NCBI RefSeq assembly: GCF_019207025.1
Contig: NZ_JAEEGC010000101.1
Coordinates: forward strand, 1 to 48,224
Direction: 5' to 3'
From: Clostridium thailandense
GTDB lineage: Bacteria > Bacillota > Clostridia > Clostridiales > Clostridiaceae
DNA: 48,224 nt
A program made the translations under genes and the position numbers. Below the pieces are notes generated by a model. It was given only the letters and a program-made list of their open reading frames with translations, was not told where the DNA came from and made no database searches. Shown in pieces: positions 8,632-17,065 of this stretch. Within the stretch, counting starts at the first letter, position 1, and each line of letters starts with the position of its first letter.

Positions 8632-9333
8632 ATGTCAGTTATTTCAATGAAACAATTATTAGAAGCAGGTGTTCATTTTGGACATCAAACAAGAAGATGG
8701 AATCCTAAAATGGCTCCATATATCTTCACAGAAAGAAACGGAATCTACATAATAGATTTACAAAAAACTGTTAAAAAAGTTGAAGATGCTTATAATTTCG
8801 TAAAATCAGTTTCAGAAGAAGGAAAAGATGTCCTTTTTGTAGGAACTAAAAAGCAAGCACAAGAAGCTATTGGAGAAGAAGCAGTAAGATCAGGAATGCA
8901 CTTTGTTAATAATAGATGGCTTGGTGGAATGTTAACAAATTTCACAACAATTAAAACAAGAATAAAGAAACTAGAAGAATTAGAAGCTATGGAAGCAGAT
9001 GGAACTTTTGAAGTTCTTCCAAAGAAAGAAGTTATAAAGCTTAAGAATGAACAAGAAAAATTACAAAAGAACTTAGGCGGAATAAAAGAAATGAACTCAA
9101 CAAATATAGGAGCATTATTTGTTGTTGATCCAAGAAAAGAAAAAAATGCTATATCAGAAGCTAAAATTCTTGGAATTCCAGTAGTAGCTATTGTTGATAC
9201 AAACTGTGATCCAGATGAAGTTGATTATGTTATACCAGGAAATGATGATGCAATAAGAGCTGTAAAATTAATAACAGCTAAAATTGCTGATGCTATAATT
9301 GAAGGAAGACAAGGCGAACAATTAGCTGAATAA
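8632..9333 (+). CDS. rpsB: 30S ribosomal protein S2
   Basis: A 233-residue S2, normal for Firmicutes. It begins [25 protein letters not shown] in outline, with the canonical GVHFGHQT and RWNPKM motifs, [10 protein letters not shown] in the middle and the [13 protein letters not shown] and IPGNDDA motifs near the end. S2 joins the small subunit late and supports S1 or mRNA binding. The reading frame is open further upstream (to 8593), but GGAGGG lies at the right distance from the ATG at 8632 and homologues start there. It is the first gene before tsf, with an attenuator-like hairpin between them. Confidence 0.98.
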   Translation: MSVISMKQLLEAGVHFGHQTRRWNPKMAPYIFTERNGIYIIDLQKTVKKVEDAYNFVKSVSEEGKDVLFVGTKKQAQEAIGEEAVRSGMHFVNNRWLGGMLTNFTTIKTRIKKLEELEAMEADGTFEVLPKKEVIKLKNEQEKLQKNLGGIKEMNSTNIGALFVVDPRKEKNAISEAKILGIPVVAIVDTNCDPDEVDYVIPGNDDAIRAVKLITAKIADAIIEGRQGEQLAE

Positions 9334-9342
9334 TTTAATTAG

Positions 9343-9375
9343 GGTAGATGAAGATAAATTCTTCATTTACCTTTT
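9343..9375 (+). terminator. Hairpin between rpsB and tsf, possibly an attenuator
   Basis: GGTAGATGAAG pairs with CTTCATTTACC (one internal mismatch) and is followed by a short U-run. It may reduce read-through into tsf or mark an RNA-processing point. Confidence 0.6.
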
Positions 9376-9404
9376 AAATTAAGTTTAAATAGGAGGAATT
9401 TACT

Positions 9405-10325
9405 ATGATAACTGCACAGATGGTAAAAGAATTAAGAGAAAGAACTGGAGCAGGCATGATGGACTGCAAAAAGGCTTTAAATGAAGTTAATGGAGATACT
9501 GAAAAAGCTATAGAATTATTAAGAGAAAAGGGATTAGCAGCTGCGGCTAAAAAAGCTGGAAGAGTAGCAGCTGAGGGATTAGTTAAAACATATGTTTCTG
9601 AAGATGGAAAAACTGCTTCAATAGTAGAAGTAAATTGTGAAACAGACTTTGTTTCGGCTAATGAAGCATTTGTTGAATTAGCTGATAATGCTGCAAAACA
9701 AGCAGCAAAGTCAAATGCTAAGACTATAGAAGAATTAGTTGGAGAAAAATACATAGCAGATGAAAGCATAACACTTCAAGATGCTGTAACTGCATTAATT
9801 GCAAAACTTGGCGAAAACATGAATGTTAGAAGATTCCAAAAATTAGTTGTTGAAAATGGAGCAATTGAAAGCTATATCCATGGTGGCGGAAGAATCGGTG
9901 TTCTTGTTAAAGTTGAATGTGAAAAAGAAAGCCCAATTCTAAAAGAAGTTGCTAAAGATGTAGCTATGCAGGTTGCTGCAACTAATCCTTTATTCTTAAA
10001 TAGAGATGCTGTAGATAATGAATCTCTTGAAAAAGAAAAAGAAATTTACAGAGTTCAAGCTTTAAACGAAGGAAAGCCTGAAAATATAGTTGAAAAAATG
10101 GTTGTAGGAAGAGTTCAAAAGTACTACAAAGAAAACTGTTTAGTAGAACAGGTTTGGGTAAGAAATGCAGATTTAACTATTGAAAAATACCTTAAGGAAA
10201 AATCAAAAGAAGTTGGAGCTCCAATAACAGTAGCTGCTTTTGTAAGATTTGAAAAAGGCGAAGGAATCGAAAAGAAGGAAGAGAACTTTGCAGAAGAAGT
10301 TCAAAAGCAGATGCAAGGTAAATAG
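9405..10325 (+). CDS. tsf: Elongation factor Ts
   Basis: A 306-residue EF-Ts, the guanine-nucleotide exchange factor of EF-Tu. The N-terminal UBA-like domain carries [20 protein letters not shown], a near-universal signature, followed by the [10 protein letters not shown] and [10 protein letters not shown] core motifs and the C-terminal region. Length and start are normal; the ATG follows TAGGAGGAATTTACT. It lies 71 nt after rpsB and is followed by a clear terminator. Confidence 0.98.
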   Translation: MITAQMVKELRERTGAGMMDCKKALNEVNGDTEKAIELLREKGLAAAAKKAGRVAAEGLVKTYVSEDGKTASIVEVNCETDFVSANEAFVELADNAAKQAAKSNAKTIEELVGEKYIADESITLQDAVTALIAKLGENMNVRRFQKLVVENGAIESYIHGGGRIGVLVKVECEKESPILKEVAKDVAMQVAATNPLFLNRDAVDNESLEKEKEIYRVQALNEGKPENIVEKMVVGRVQKYYKENCLVEQVWVRNADLTIEKYLKEKSKEVGAPITVAAFVRFEKGEGIEKKEENFAEEVQKQMQGK

Positions 10326-10331
10326 TAACTG

Positions 10332-10361
10332 AAAAGAGGACACTGCGTGTTCTCTTTTTTT
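10332..10361 (+). terminator. Terminator after tsf
   Basis: AAAAGAGGACAC pairs with GTGTTCTCTTTT (one G-U) around a 3-nt loop and runs into seven U residues. Confidence 0.88.
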
Positions 10362-10410
10362 AAGGTATAGCCTTAATATATATGTAATTTATGACAATTT
10401 GGAGGTATAA

Positions 10411-11127
<717 letters not shown>

Positions 11128-11154
11128 AATAAATTATAAGGAGGTATATTTTCA

Positions 11155-11712
11155 ATGATTAAGGACACTTTAAAATTGGCAGATGAAAAAATGAATAAGA
11201 CCATTAATGTATTAAAGAAGGAATTAGCTTCAATGAAGGCAGGAAGAGCTAATCCAGCTATGTTAGACAGAATAGAAGCGGAATATTATGGAGCAGTAAC
11301 ACCACTAAATCAATTAGCGAATATATCTGTTCCAGAATCAAGAATATTAGTTATTCAACCATGGGACAAAAGCTCAATAAAGGCTATTGAGAAGGCTATA
11401 TTAAAGTCAGATCTTGGAATTAATCCTTCAAATGATGGCGAAGTAATAAGACTTGCTATTCCAGAACTTACTGAAGAGACAAGAAAAAATATAGTTAAGA
11501 ACATAAAAAAACTTGGAGAAGAATCGAAGGTAGCTATAAGAGGAATAAGAAGAGATTGTAATGACAAAATAAAGGTATTGAAGAAAGATGGCGAAGTGTC
11601 TGAGGATGAAATTAAAAAAGGTGAAGATGAAATTCAAAAGAAAACAGACAATTTTATTAAAGAAATAGATAAAATGGTTGAAATTAAAGAAAAAGAAATT
11701 ATGTCAATATAG
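11155..11712 (+). CDS. frr: Ribosome recycling factor
   Basis: At 185 residues this is a standard RRF, which splits post-termination ribosomes together with EF-G. The signature region [24 protein letters not shown] lies near residues 23-46, followed by the [12 protein letters not shown] beta segment, and the long helical domain resumes at the C-terminus with [18 protein letters not shown]. The start follows AAGGAGGTATATTTTCA. A strong terminator follows. Confidence 0.98.
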   Translation: MIKDTLKLADEKMNKTINVLKKELASMKAGRANPAMLDRIEAEYYGAVTPLNQLANISVPESRILVIQPWDKSSIKAIEKAILKSDLGINPSNDGEVIRLAIPELTEETRKNIVKNIKKLGEESKVAIRGIRRDCNDKIKVLKKDGEVSEDEIKKGEDEIQKKTDNFIKEIDKMVEIKEKEIMSI

Positions 11713-11725
11713 TTTTAAAAATTTT

Positions 11726-11750
11726 AAACCTGCGAACTCGCAGGTTTTTA
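11726..11750 (+). terminator. Terminator after frr
   Basis: AAACCTGCG and CGCAGGTTT form a perfect 9-bp stem with a 4-nt loop, followed by a U-run. Confidence 0.9.
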
Positions 11751-11795
11751 TTAACAAGTAAGAAACTTACTATAATTTATGAATGGAGAGTACAT

Positions 11796-12563
11796 ATGTT
11801 AAATTTTTTCGGTTCAAAGAAAAGTGAAAATGTCGCCGTTGAAGATATACATATAGACTTAAATAATATACCTAAACATATTGCAATAATAATGGATGGA
11901 AACGGAAGATGGGCAAAAGAAAGAATGCTTCCGAGAACTATGGGGCATAAAGCAGGGGTTGAAGCTATTAGAGAGATTGTAAAAGAATGTAGTAAATTAG
12001 GAATAAAATACTTGACCTTGTATGCTTTTTCTACAGAAAATTGGGTAAGGCCTAACGAAGAAGTGAATGCACTTATGAATTTGTTGGTTCAGTATTTGAG
12101 AAATGAATTTAAAGAATTAGATAAAAATAATGTTGTAATAAATCATATAGGTGATATATCTAAGTTGCCTAAAATATGTCAAGATGAATTAATAGATGCC
12201 TATAATAACACAAAAGATAATACTGGCTTAACTTTAAATTTAGCCTTAAATTATGGTGGAAGAGATGAACTTCTTCGCGCGTTTAAAAAGATTTACGAAA
12301 ATATTACTGAAGGAAGACTAAGTAAAGAAGATATAAATGAAAATACCCTATCTAGCTATTTAGACACTAAGGGTATGCCGGATCCAGATATAATAATAAG
12401 ACCTAGTGGCGAGCAAAGACTTAGCAATTTTTTACTTTGGCAGTGTGCTTATTCTGAGTTTTGGTATTCTAACATAAAGTGGCCTGATTTTAAAAAAGAA
12501 GACTTACACAAGGCAATTTATGATTTTCAAAATAGAGATAGAAGATTTGGAGGCGTGAAGTAA
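11796..12563 (+). CDS. uppS: Undecaprenyl diphosphate synthase (cis-prenyltransferase)
   Basis: A 255-residue UppS, which adds isopentenyl units in cis to farnesyl diphosphate to make the lipid carrier for peptidoglycan and other glycans. The catalytic Asp is D34 in IIMDGNGRWA. AFSTENWVRP, NLALNYGGRDEL and the C-terminal IIRPSGEQRLSNFLLWQ are family motifs. The usual RTSGE or RTGGE here reads RPSGE, a change I believe is common in clostridia. It sits 23 nt before cdsA and supplies the same polyprenol pool that the UbiA/GT-C cassette at 41-44 kb would use. Confidence 0.97.
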   Translation: MLNFFGSKKSENVAVEDIHIDLNNIPKHIAIIMDGNGRWAKERMLPRTMGHKAGVEAIREIVKECSKLGIKYLTLYAFSTENWVRPNEEVNALMNLLVQYLRNEFKELDKNNVVINHIGDISKLPKICQDELIDAYNNTKDNTGLTLNLALNYGGRDELLRAFKKIYENITEGRLSKEDINENTLSSYLDTKGMPDPDIIIRPSGEQRLSNFLLWQCAYSEFWYSNIKWPDFKKEDLHKAIYDFQNRDRRFGGVK

Positions 12564-12586
12564 AATTATTGCTGGGAGTTGGTTAT

Positions 12587-13384
12587 ATGAATAATAGATA
12601 TATAGGAGCGTTAATTATTGCACCTTTCATAATGTTTTTATTTATAGGTGGAATATATTTAAAATACGGTGTTATGATTCTATCTTTATTTGGCATGTAT
12701 GAGTTTTATAGAGTAATAAAAGAGAAGAATATTCAAGCGATAAGTATAGCTGGTTATATATTGTGTATAATTTATTATATAACATTAGACAAAACTGTTG
12801 ATTATAGAATGCATTTTTTCTTTTTGATAATAACTATGTTTATTATTATGTGTATTCCTATATTTGATGTAGAATATAATTTTATTGATATATCTACTAC
12901 TATAATGGGATTTTTATATGTTGCTGTATTCTTTAGTTTTATTGTTTTAGTAGATAACAAAAATTATGGTAACTACCTAGTATGGCTTATATTCATATCT
13001 TCTTGGGTTTGTGATACTGCAGCTTATTATGCAGGAAGGGCTTTTGGGAAAAGAAAATTATGTTCTAAGGTAAGTCCAAAGAAGACCATAGAAGGTTCCA
13101 TTGGTGGAATGATAGGAAGTACACTAGCTTGTGGAATATTGGGATATTTGATTCATTCTAGAATAGACTTTATACCTATATATCATTTTTTTGCGATTGG
13201 AGCAATATGTGGAGTATTTTGTCAATTTGGAGATCTTACAGCTTCTTCTATAAAAAGATATGTTGGAGTCAAAGATTACAGTAATCTCATACCAGGACAT
13301 GGAGGAATACTAGATAGATTTGATAGTATACTTTTTGCATCGGTGGTAGTTTATTATTACTTAACCTTTATTGTGGGAATTTAA
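12587..13384 (+). CDS. cdsA: Phosphatidate cytidylyltransferase
   Basis: CDP-diacylglycerol synthase converts phosphatidate and CTP to CDP-diacylglycerol, the precursor used by PgsA (36904-37491). This 265-residue polytopic membrane protein has about seven hydrophobic helices and the diagnostic C-terminal signature SSIKRYVGVKDYSNLIPGHGG followed by ILDRFD. The frame is open from a TTG at 12569, but GGGAG at 12574-12578 stands 8 nt before the ATG at 12587, which I take as the start. It follows uppS closely and ends in a good terminator. Confidence 0.95.
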   Translation: MNNRYIGALIIAPFIMFLFIGGIYLKYGVMILSLFGMYEFYRVIKEKNIQAISIAGYILCIIYYITLDKTVDYRMHFFFLIITMFIIMCIPIFDVEYNFIDISTTIMGFLYVAVFFSFIVLVDNKNYGNYLVWLIFISSWVCDTAAYYAGRAFGKRKLCSKVSPKKTIEGSIGGMIGSTLACGILGYLIHSRIDFIPIYHFFAIGAICGVFCQFGDLTASSIKRYVGVKDYSNLIPGHGGILDRFDSILFASVVVYYYLTFIVGI

Positions 13385-13398
13385 TATAAAATTAAAAG

Positions 13399-13435
13399 GT
13401 TCAAAGGCTAACTCGATATGCTTTTGAACTTTTTT
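13399..13435 (+). terminator. Terminator after cdsA
   Basis: GTTCAAAGGC pairs with GCTTTTGAAC (one G-U) and leads into six U residues. It separates cdsA from the CotF-like gene. Confidence 0.85.
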
Positions 13436-13481
13436 CACTTTATTACCAGGAATACTTGAATTTTTATTGAGAAAAATAATT

Positions 13482-13490
13482 CATATAATA
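13482..13490 (+). promoter_or_regulatory. Possible sporulation-type -10 element before the CotF-like gene
   Basis: CATATAATA fits the mother-cell sigma-K -10 form CATAnnnTA and resembles sigma-E -10 elements. No convincing -35 can be assigned. The downstream gene looks like a coat protein, which makes a mother-cell promoter plausible. Confidence 0.3.
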
Positions 13491-13545
13491 TACAATATAA
13501 GCAGTATAAGAAATGGAAAAGAATTCACATAAGAGGTGATGTAAC

Positions 13546-13875
13546 GTGTCATGGTTAGATGATTTGTTTGGCGTTGATAGTAATTCCAATGATGAAAATG
13601 ACTCTAGCGGTAATAATAATAATAATAATAATGATAAAAATATAGCATTAGATATGTTGGTTTCATCAAAAGCTAGCATAGTAACATTAGCCAAAGCGGC
13701 GGTTGAAGCTGTAAATCCGCAATTAAGGCAAATACTTAGTTGCCAGTTAACTAATGCTGTTAACGAACACTTTAGGTTATCTGACATAGCAGTAAATAAA
13801 CAATGGTACAATTCAAATCCAAATTTAGAACAACAGATACAACAAGATGTAAAAGAAGTTCAAAACCTTTCATAA
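13546..13875 (+). CDS. CotF-like spore coat protein
   Basis: The 109-residue product begins MSWLDDLFGVDS, continues with a low-complexity Asp/Asn/Ser linker including seven consecutive Asn (an AAT microsatellite at 13612-13632), and ends in a helical coat-F domain: ALDMLVSSKASIVTLAKAA, NPQLRQILSCQL, AVNEHFRLSDIAV, then the tail with WYNSNPNLEQQI. The pattern matches small CotF-family proteins of clostridial spores. The start is GTG after AGAGGTGATGTAAC. It is monocistronic, between terminators. The Asn run is prone to length change by slippage. The exact coat layer and partner are unknown. Confidence 0.82.
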   Translation: MSWLDDLFGVDSNSNDENDSSGNNNNNNNDKNIALDMLVSSKASIVTLAKAAVEAVNPQLRQILSCQLTNAVNEHFRLSDIAVNKQWYNSNPNLEQQIQQDVKEVQNLS

Positions 13876-13932
13876 AGTGTTATTATATTTTGAAATTATA
13901 ACTTATTTTTTTATGAAGTATATTAAATTAGA

Positions 13933-13957
13933 AAAGGAGCATCAAAAAGCTCCTTCT
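13933..13957 (+). terminator. Terminator after the CotF-like gene
   Basis: GGAGC pairs with GCTCC around an 8-nt loop, flanked by AAAA and TTCTT, so it may act in both directions between the coat gene and the converging mini-ORF. Confidence 0.65.
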
Positions 13958-14104
13958 TCAATTCAAGTCAATATAACTTATATGCTCAACAATATCCCAA
14001 AATTCTTCCCAATTTAAACTTAGTTTACTGCAAATTTCAACATCTGAATATCCAGTAGCCATCAAGTTTTTTACTATCTCTACAGTTTCATCTAACATAA
14101 TCAT
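13958..14104 (-). CDS. Hypothetical 48-residue helical protein with HTH-like segment
   Basis: The ORF starts MIMLDETVEIVKNLM and contains GYSDVEICSKLSLNWEEFWDIV, which reads like a short helix-turn-helix (a GYSxxEI turn, then a second helix), ending YIDLN. Codon usage is clostridial. The ATG is not preceded directly by a ribosome binding site. AAAGGA lies at 14154-14149, and the sequence between them contains a perfect 9-bp inverted repeat (14105-14113 with 14132-14140) that ends exactly at the ATG. Folded, it would put AAAGGA about 8 nt from the start. No family is recognised. It could be a translated remnant of a larger regulator. Confidence 0.55.
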   Translation of the reverse strand: MIMLDETVEIVKNLMATGYSDVEICSKLSLNWEEFWDIVEHISYIDLN

Positions 14105-14140
14105 TGTTGACTTTTAGGTATTTAGATCTTCAAGTCAACA
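14105..14140 (-). promoter_or_regulatory. Hairpin between Shine-Dalgarno and start codon of the mini-ORF
   Basis: On the minus strand TGTTGACTT (14140-14132) pairs perfectly with AAGTCAACA (14113-14105), with an 18-nt loop. The 3' arm abuts the ATG at 14104. The 5' arm begins 8 nt after AAAGGA. Confidence 0.6.
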
Positions 14141-14312
14141 GTTCACCGTCCTTTCTTTTAATTGCATTATTTTTAATAAGTTATTGTTTAAAATACTAAA
14201 ATTAATATATAGAAGAAAAGTTGAATATAATATTAGAAATTACTAATTTTAAGGAATGTTATATATTGAGCTTAAAATGTAAAAAATTACTTGTAGCTTA
14301 ACCCTATTATTT

Positions 14313-14604
14313 ATGTTCAGAGTTTTTACTACAAGGGTAAAACATTATTTTAAGTATTTTCTTTTTATAATTACAATAATATTTCTATGTTATCCTATTT
14401 ATAACCTATTATGCAATAATAATTTACTTAACAATAGTGTACGCCTTAATTAGCATTATATTTCTTTTTATAGGTAATATAGCTGTTTACTTTATTTTGG
14501 CAGACAAATATGTTATAGTTAATCATGCTATGGCATTTATATCTTAGAATAAAGTTTCTATTATTAAAGAGAAATTAGAAGATATTAATAAGACTTACAG
14601 CTAA
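14313..14604 (+). pseudogene. Decayed small membrane-protein gene
   Basis: From ATG 14313 one frame reads MFRVFTTRVKHYFKYF and then a hydrophobic helix before a stop at 14451-14453. A second frame, open over the same interval, carries two more hydrophobic stretches (LTIVYALISIIFLFIGN, then AVYFILADKYVIVNHAM) to a TAG at 14545-14547. Past that TAG the same frame continues with a charged segment, NKVSIIKEKLEDINKTYS, to a TAA at 14602-14604. One frameshift plus one nonsense change would explain this. I do not recognise the ancestral family, and there is no convincing ribosome binding site. The rest of 14161-14791 is A/T-rich and holds only the weak palindrome at 14652-14688. Confidence 0.45.
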
Positions 14605-14651
14605 CAAACAGACCATGGAGACGAGATTTATAAGTAATAGACTTGAAGTTT

Positions 14652-14688
14652 ACCCCTTATTTATTATATTATCTCTTTATATAGGGGT
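14652..14688. repeat. Imperfect palindrome upstream of dxr
   Basis: ACCCCT (14652-14657) and AGGGGT (near 14682-14688) form the outer stem, with a partly pairing A/T interior. No U-run follows. It could be a weak terminator or a relic of the decayed gene region. Confidence 0.35.
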
Positions 14689-14791
14689 TAAGATCTTTGA
14701 ATTCATTGGCTTTTTACAAGGACATTATACATAATTATTGTGAAATAAATTTTAAAATACTAAAGCTTAGACAGAATTAGGAGATGTTTAA

Positions 14792-15949
14792 ATGAAAAAA
14801 GTTGCAATACTTGGAGCTACGGGTTCTATAGGGAATCAGACCCTTGATGTTATTAGGCAAGATATCGATAGGTTTAGACTCATAGCTATTTCAGCAAATA
14901 GCAGTTATGGAAAGGTTATAGAGATAATTAATGAATTTAATCCTTTATATGTAGTACTAACAGAAGAAAAAGCATATGAAGAGGTTAAAAAGTACTGCAG
15001 TAGTGCAAATAAAAAAATAGAAATATTATTTGGCATGGAGGGATTAAATACTATAGCAAGTTTATCAGAAATTGATATAGTTGTAACGTCGGTAGTTGGA
15101 ATGATAGGTCTTGTTCCCACAATTACTGCAATTAAATCTGGGAAAGATATAGCATTAGCTAATAAGGAAACTTTAGTCACAGGAGGAGAAATAGTTATTT
15201 CGGAAGCAAAAAAACATAATGTAAAAATACTACCTGTAGATTCTGAACATGGGGCTATTTTTCAATGTCTTCAAGGTAATGAGATTTCATCTGTAGATAA
15301 GATATTGCTTACAGCATCAGGAGGACCTTTTAGAGGAAAAAAGGAAGAAGACCTTAGAAATGTTACTGTAGATGAGGCCTTAAAACATCCAAAATGGAAT
15401 ATGGGAAAGAAAATATCAATAGACTCTGCAACGCTAATGAATAAGGGTCTTGAAGTTATAGAGGCTCACTGGTTATTTGATATGGATTATGATGATATTG
15501 AAGTAGTGGTTCACCCTCAAAGCATTATACATTCTATGATAGAATATAAAGATGGAAGTATAATTGCGCAATTAGGAAGTACAGATATGAGACTTCCGAT
15601 ACAATATGCTCTCAACTATCCTAAAAGACAAAAGGCTGTTGTAGAAAAATTGGACTTTTATAAAATGGAATGTTTAACTTTTGAAAAACCAGATATGAAT
15701 ACATTTAAACCTTTAAAACTTGCATATGAAGCAGGAAAAATAGGCGGTACAATGCCAGCTGTATTAAATGCTGCAAATGAATGTGCAGTAGATTTGTTTT
15801 TAAATAAAAAAATTAAGTTTTTGCAATTAGGTAATATATTAGAGAAATGTATGGATAAGTTTATTGTGAAGTACAGTTATACGTTAGAAGATATATTAGA
15901 ATTAGACAAAGAAGTAAAAAAATATGTAAATGAGAACTTTGGTAAGTAA
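14792..15949 (+). CDS. dxr: 1-deoxy-D-xylulose 5-phosphate reductoisomerase
   Basis: Second enzyme of the methylerythritol phosphate pathway: it isomerises and reduces DXP to MEP with NADPH. The 385-residue length is normal. The nucleotide-binding loop GATGSIG is at 8-14, ALANKETLVTGG at 121-132, and the metal ligands D150 and E152 lie in PVDSEHGAIFQCL. MNKGLEVIEAHWLF and HPQSIIHSM are the other conserved blocks. The ATG follows AGGAGATG. It begins a run dxr-rseP-ispG, two genes of the same isoprenoid pathway interrupted by the site-2 protease, the standard arrangement in Firmicutes. Confidence 0.98.
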   Translation: MKKVAILGATGSIGNQTLDVIRQDIDRFRLIAISANSSYGKVIEIINEFNPLYVVLTEEKAYEEVKKYCSSANKKIEILFGMEGLNTIASLSEIDIVVTSVVGMIGLVPTITAIKSGKDIALANKETLVTGGEIVISEAKKHNVKILPVDSEHGAIFQCLQGNEISSVDKILLTASGGPFRGKKEEDLRNVTVDEALKHPKWNMGKKISIDSATLMNKGLEVIEAHWLFDMDYDDIEVVVHPQSIIHSMIEYKDGSIIAQLGSTDMRLPIQYALNYPKRQKAVVEKLDFYKMECLTFEKPDMNTFKPLKLAYEAGKIGGTMPAVLNAANECAVDLFLNKKIKFLQLGNILEKCMDKFIVKYSYTLEDILELDKEVKKYVNENFGK

Positions 15950-15971
15950 GGTTTGATAGGGAGGAATACAG

Positions 15972-16982
15972 TTGTATATTATAATGGCTATTATAGCATT
16001 TGGAGTGTTAATTATAATTCATGAACTAGGTCATTTTACTTTGGCTAAGTTAAATGGTATAAAAGTAGAAGAATTTGCTATAGGAATGGGACCTAAGCTT
16101 TTTGGCATAAAAGGGAAGGAAACTGCATATTCAATAAAACTTTTGCCAATAGGTGGATACGTAAAAATGTTAGGAGATGAAGGTGAAAGCACAGATCCTA
16201 GAGCATTTAATAATAAGAGGCCTATACAAAAACTTAGTGTAGTAATAGCAGGACCCATAATGAATTTTATACTTGGAATAGCTTTGTTTGGAATTATAGC
16301 AGGAGCAAGAGGTTATTTGTCTGCAGAAGTAAGCAAGGTAGTACCTAACCAGCCTGCTGATGTTATGGGCATTAAAGCAGGAGATAAAATAGTAAAAGTA
16401 AATAACTCTAAGGTTTTAACCTGGGAAGACTTTGTAACAGGCGTATATATATCTAATGGGGAACCAATAAATATAACGTATGTTAGAGGTAGTGAAACAA
16501 AAACTGTAAAAGTTGTACCTATTAAGGATGCTAAGGAGAATAGATATATAGTAGGTATATATCCAACTGCTGTTGAAAAACCTACGATTAAACAATCTAT
16601 ATCTTATGGGTTTATTGAAACTAATTCTTTAGTAAAGCAAACTTTTAGTTTCTTTAAAACTCTTTTTAAAGGAAAGGCATCAATGAATGACGTAGGAGGA
16701 CCTCTAACTATAATTAAAGTTTCAGGTGCAGCTGCAAAGGCTGGAATATTGAGTTTAACTGCGTTTGCGGCATATATAAGTATTCAATTAGCGATATTTA
16801 ACATTATACCTTTTCCAGCATTAGATGGAGGGTATATACTATTATTCCTATTTGAAATAGTAACCGGTAAAAAAGTTGATGAAAATAAAGTTGGATTAGT
16901 AAATTATGTTGGTTTTGCTATACTAATGACGCTAATGGTATTAGTAACGATTAAAGATATATTACATCCTATAAAATTTTAA
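15972..16982 (+). CDS. rseP: RseP/RasP-type site-2 intramembrane zinc metalloprotease
   Basis: A 336-residue polytopic protease with HELGH (H17, E18, H21) in the first membrane helix, a PDZ domain around residues 118-185 (including GIKAGDKIVKVN), and the third zinc-ligand region NIIPFPALDGG with LDG at 284-286 in the penultimate helix. The family cleaves anti-sigma factors and signal-peptide remnants in the membrane. The start is TTG at 15972, with GGGAGG at a good distance upstream; the next in-frame ATG is four codons later and would be too far away. It lies 22 nt after dxr. Confidence 0.95.
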   Translation: MYIIMAIIAFGVLIIIHELGHFTLAKLNGIKVEEFAIGMGPKLFGIKGKETAYSIKLLPIGGYVKMLGDEGESTDPRAFNNKRPIQKLSVVIAGPIMNFILGIALFGIIAGARGYLSAEVSKVVPNQPADVMGIKAGDKIVKVNNSKVLTWEDFVTGVYISNGEPINITYVRGSETKTVKVVPIKDAKENRYIVGIYPTAVEKPTIKQSISYGFIETNSLVKQTFSFFKTLFKGKASMNDVGGPLTIIKVSGAAAKAGILSLTAFAAYISIQLAIFNIIPFPALDGGYILLFLFEIVTGKKVDENKVGLVNYVGFAILMTLMVLVTIKDILHPIKF

Positions 16983-17004
16983 TGTATATACAAATAAAAG
17001 AATA

Positions 17005-17051
17005 GTAATTAGGGATTTGTTATATTCAATTCCTAATTACCAATTTTTTTA
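17005..17051 (+). terminator. Terminator-like hairpin between rseP and ispG
   Basis: GTAATTAGG (17005-17013) and CCTAATTAC (17032-17040) pair perfectly, followed after three bases by seven U residues, just before the ispG ribosome binding site. Confidence 0.7.
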
Positions 17052-17065
17052 GGGAGATGAAGTAA

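Noticed and set aside
13975..13984. Third copy of AACTTATATG, resembling the 1.7-2.0 kb palindrome arms
   Set aside because: It has no inverted partner nearby and lies within the mini-ORF codons; such A/T-rich decamers are expected by chance.
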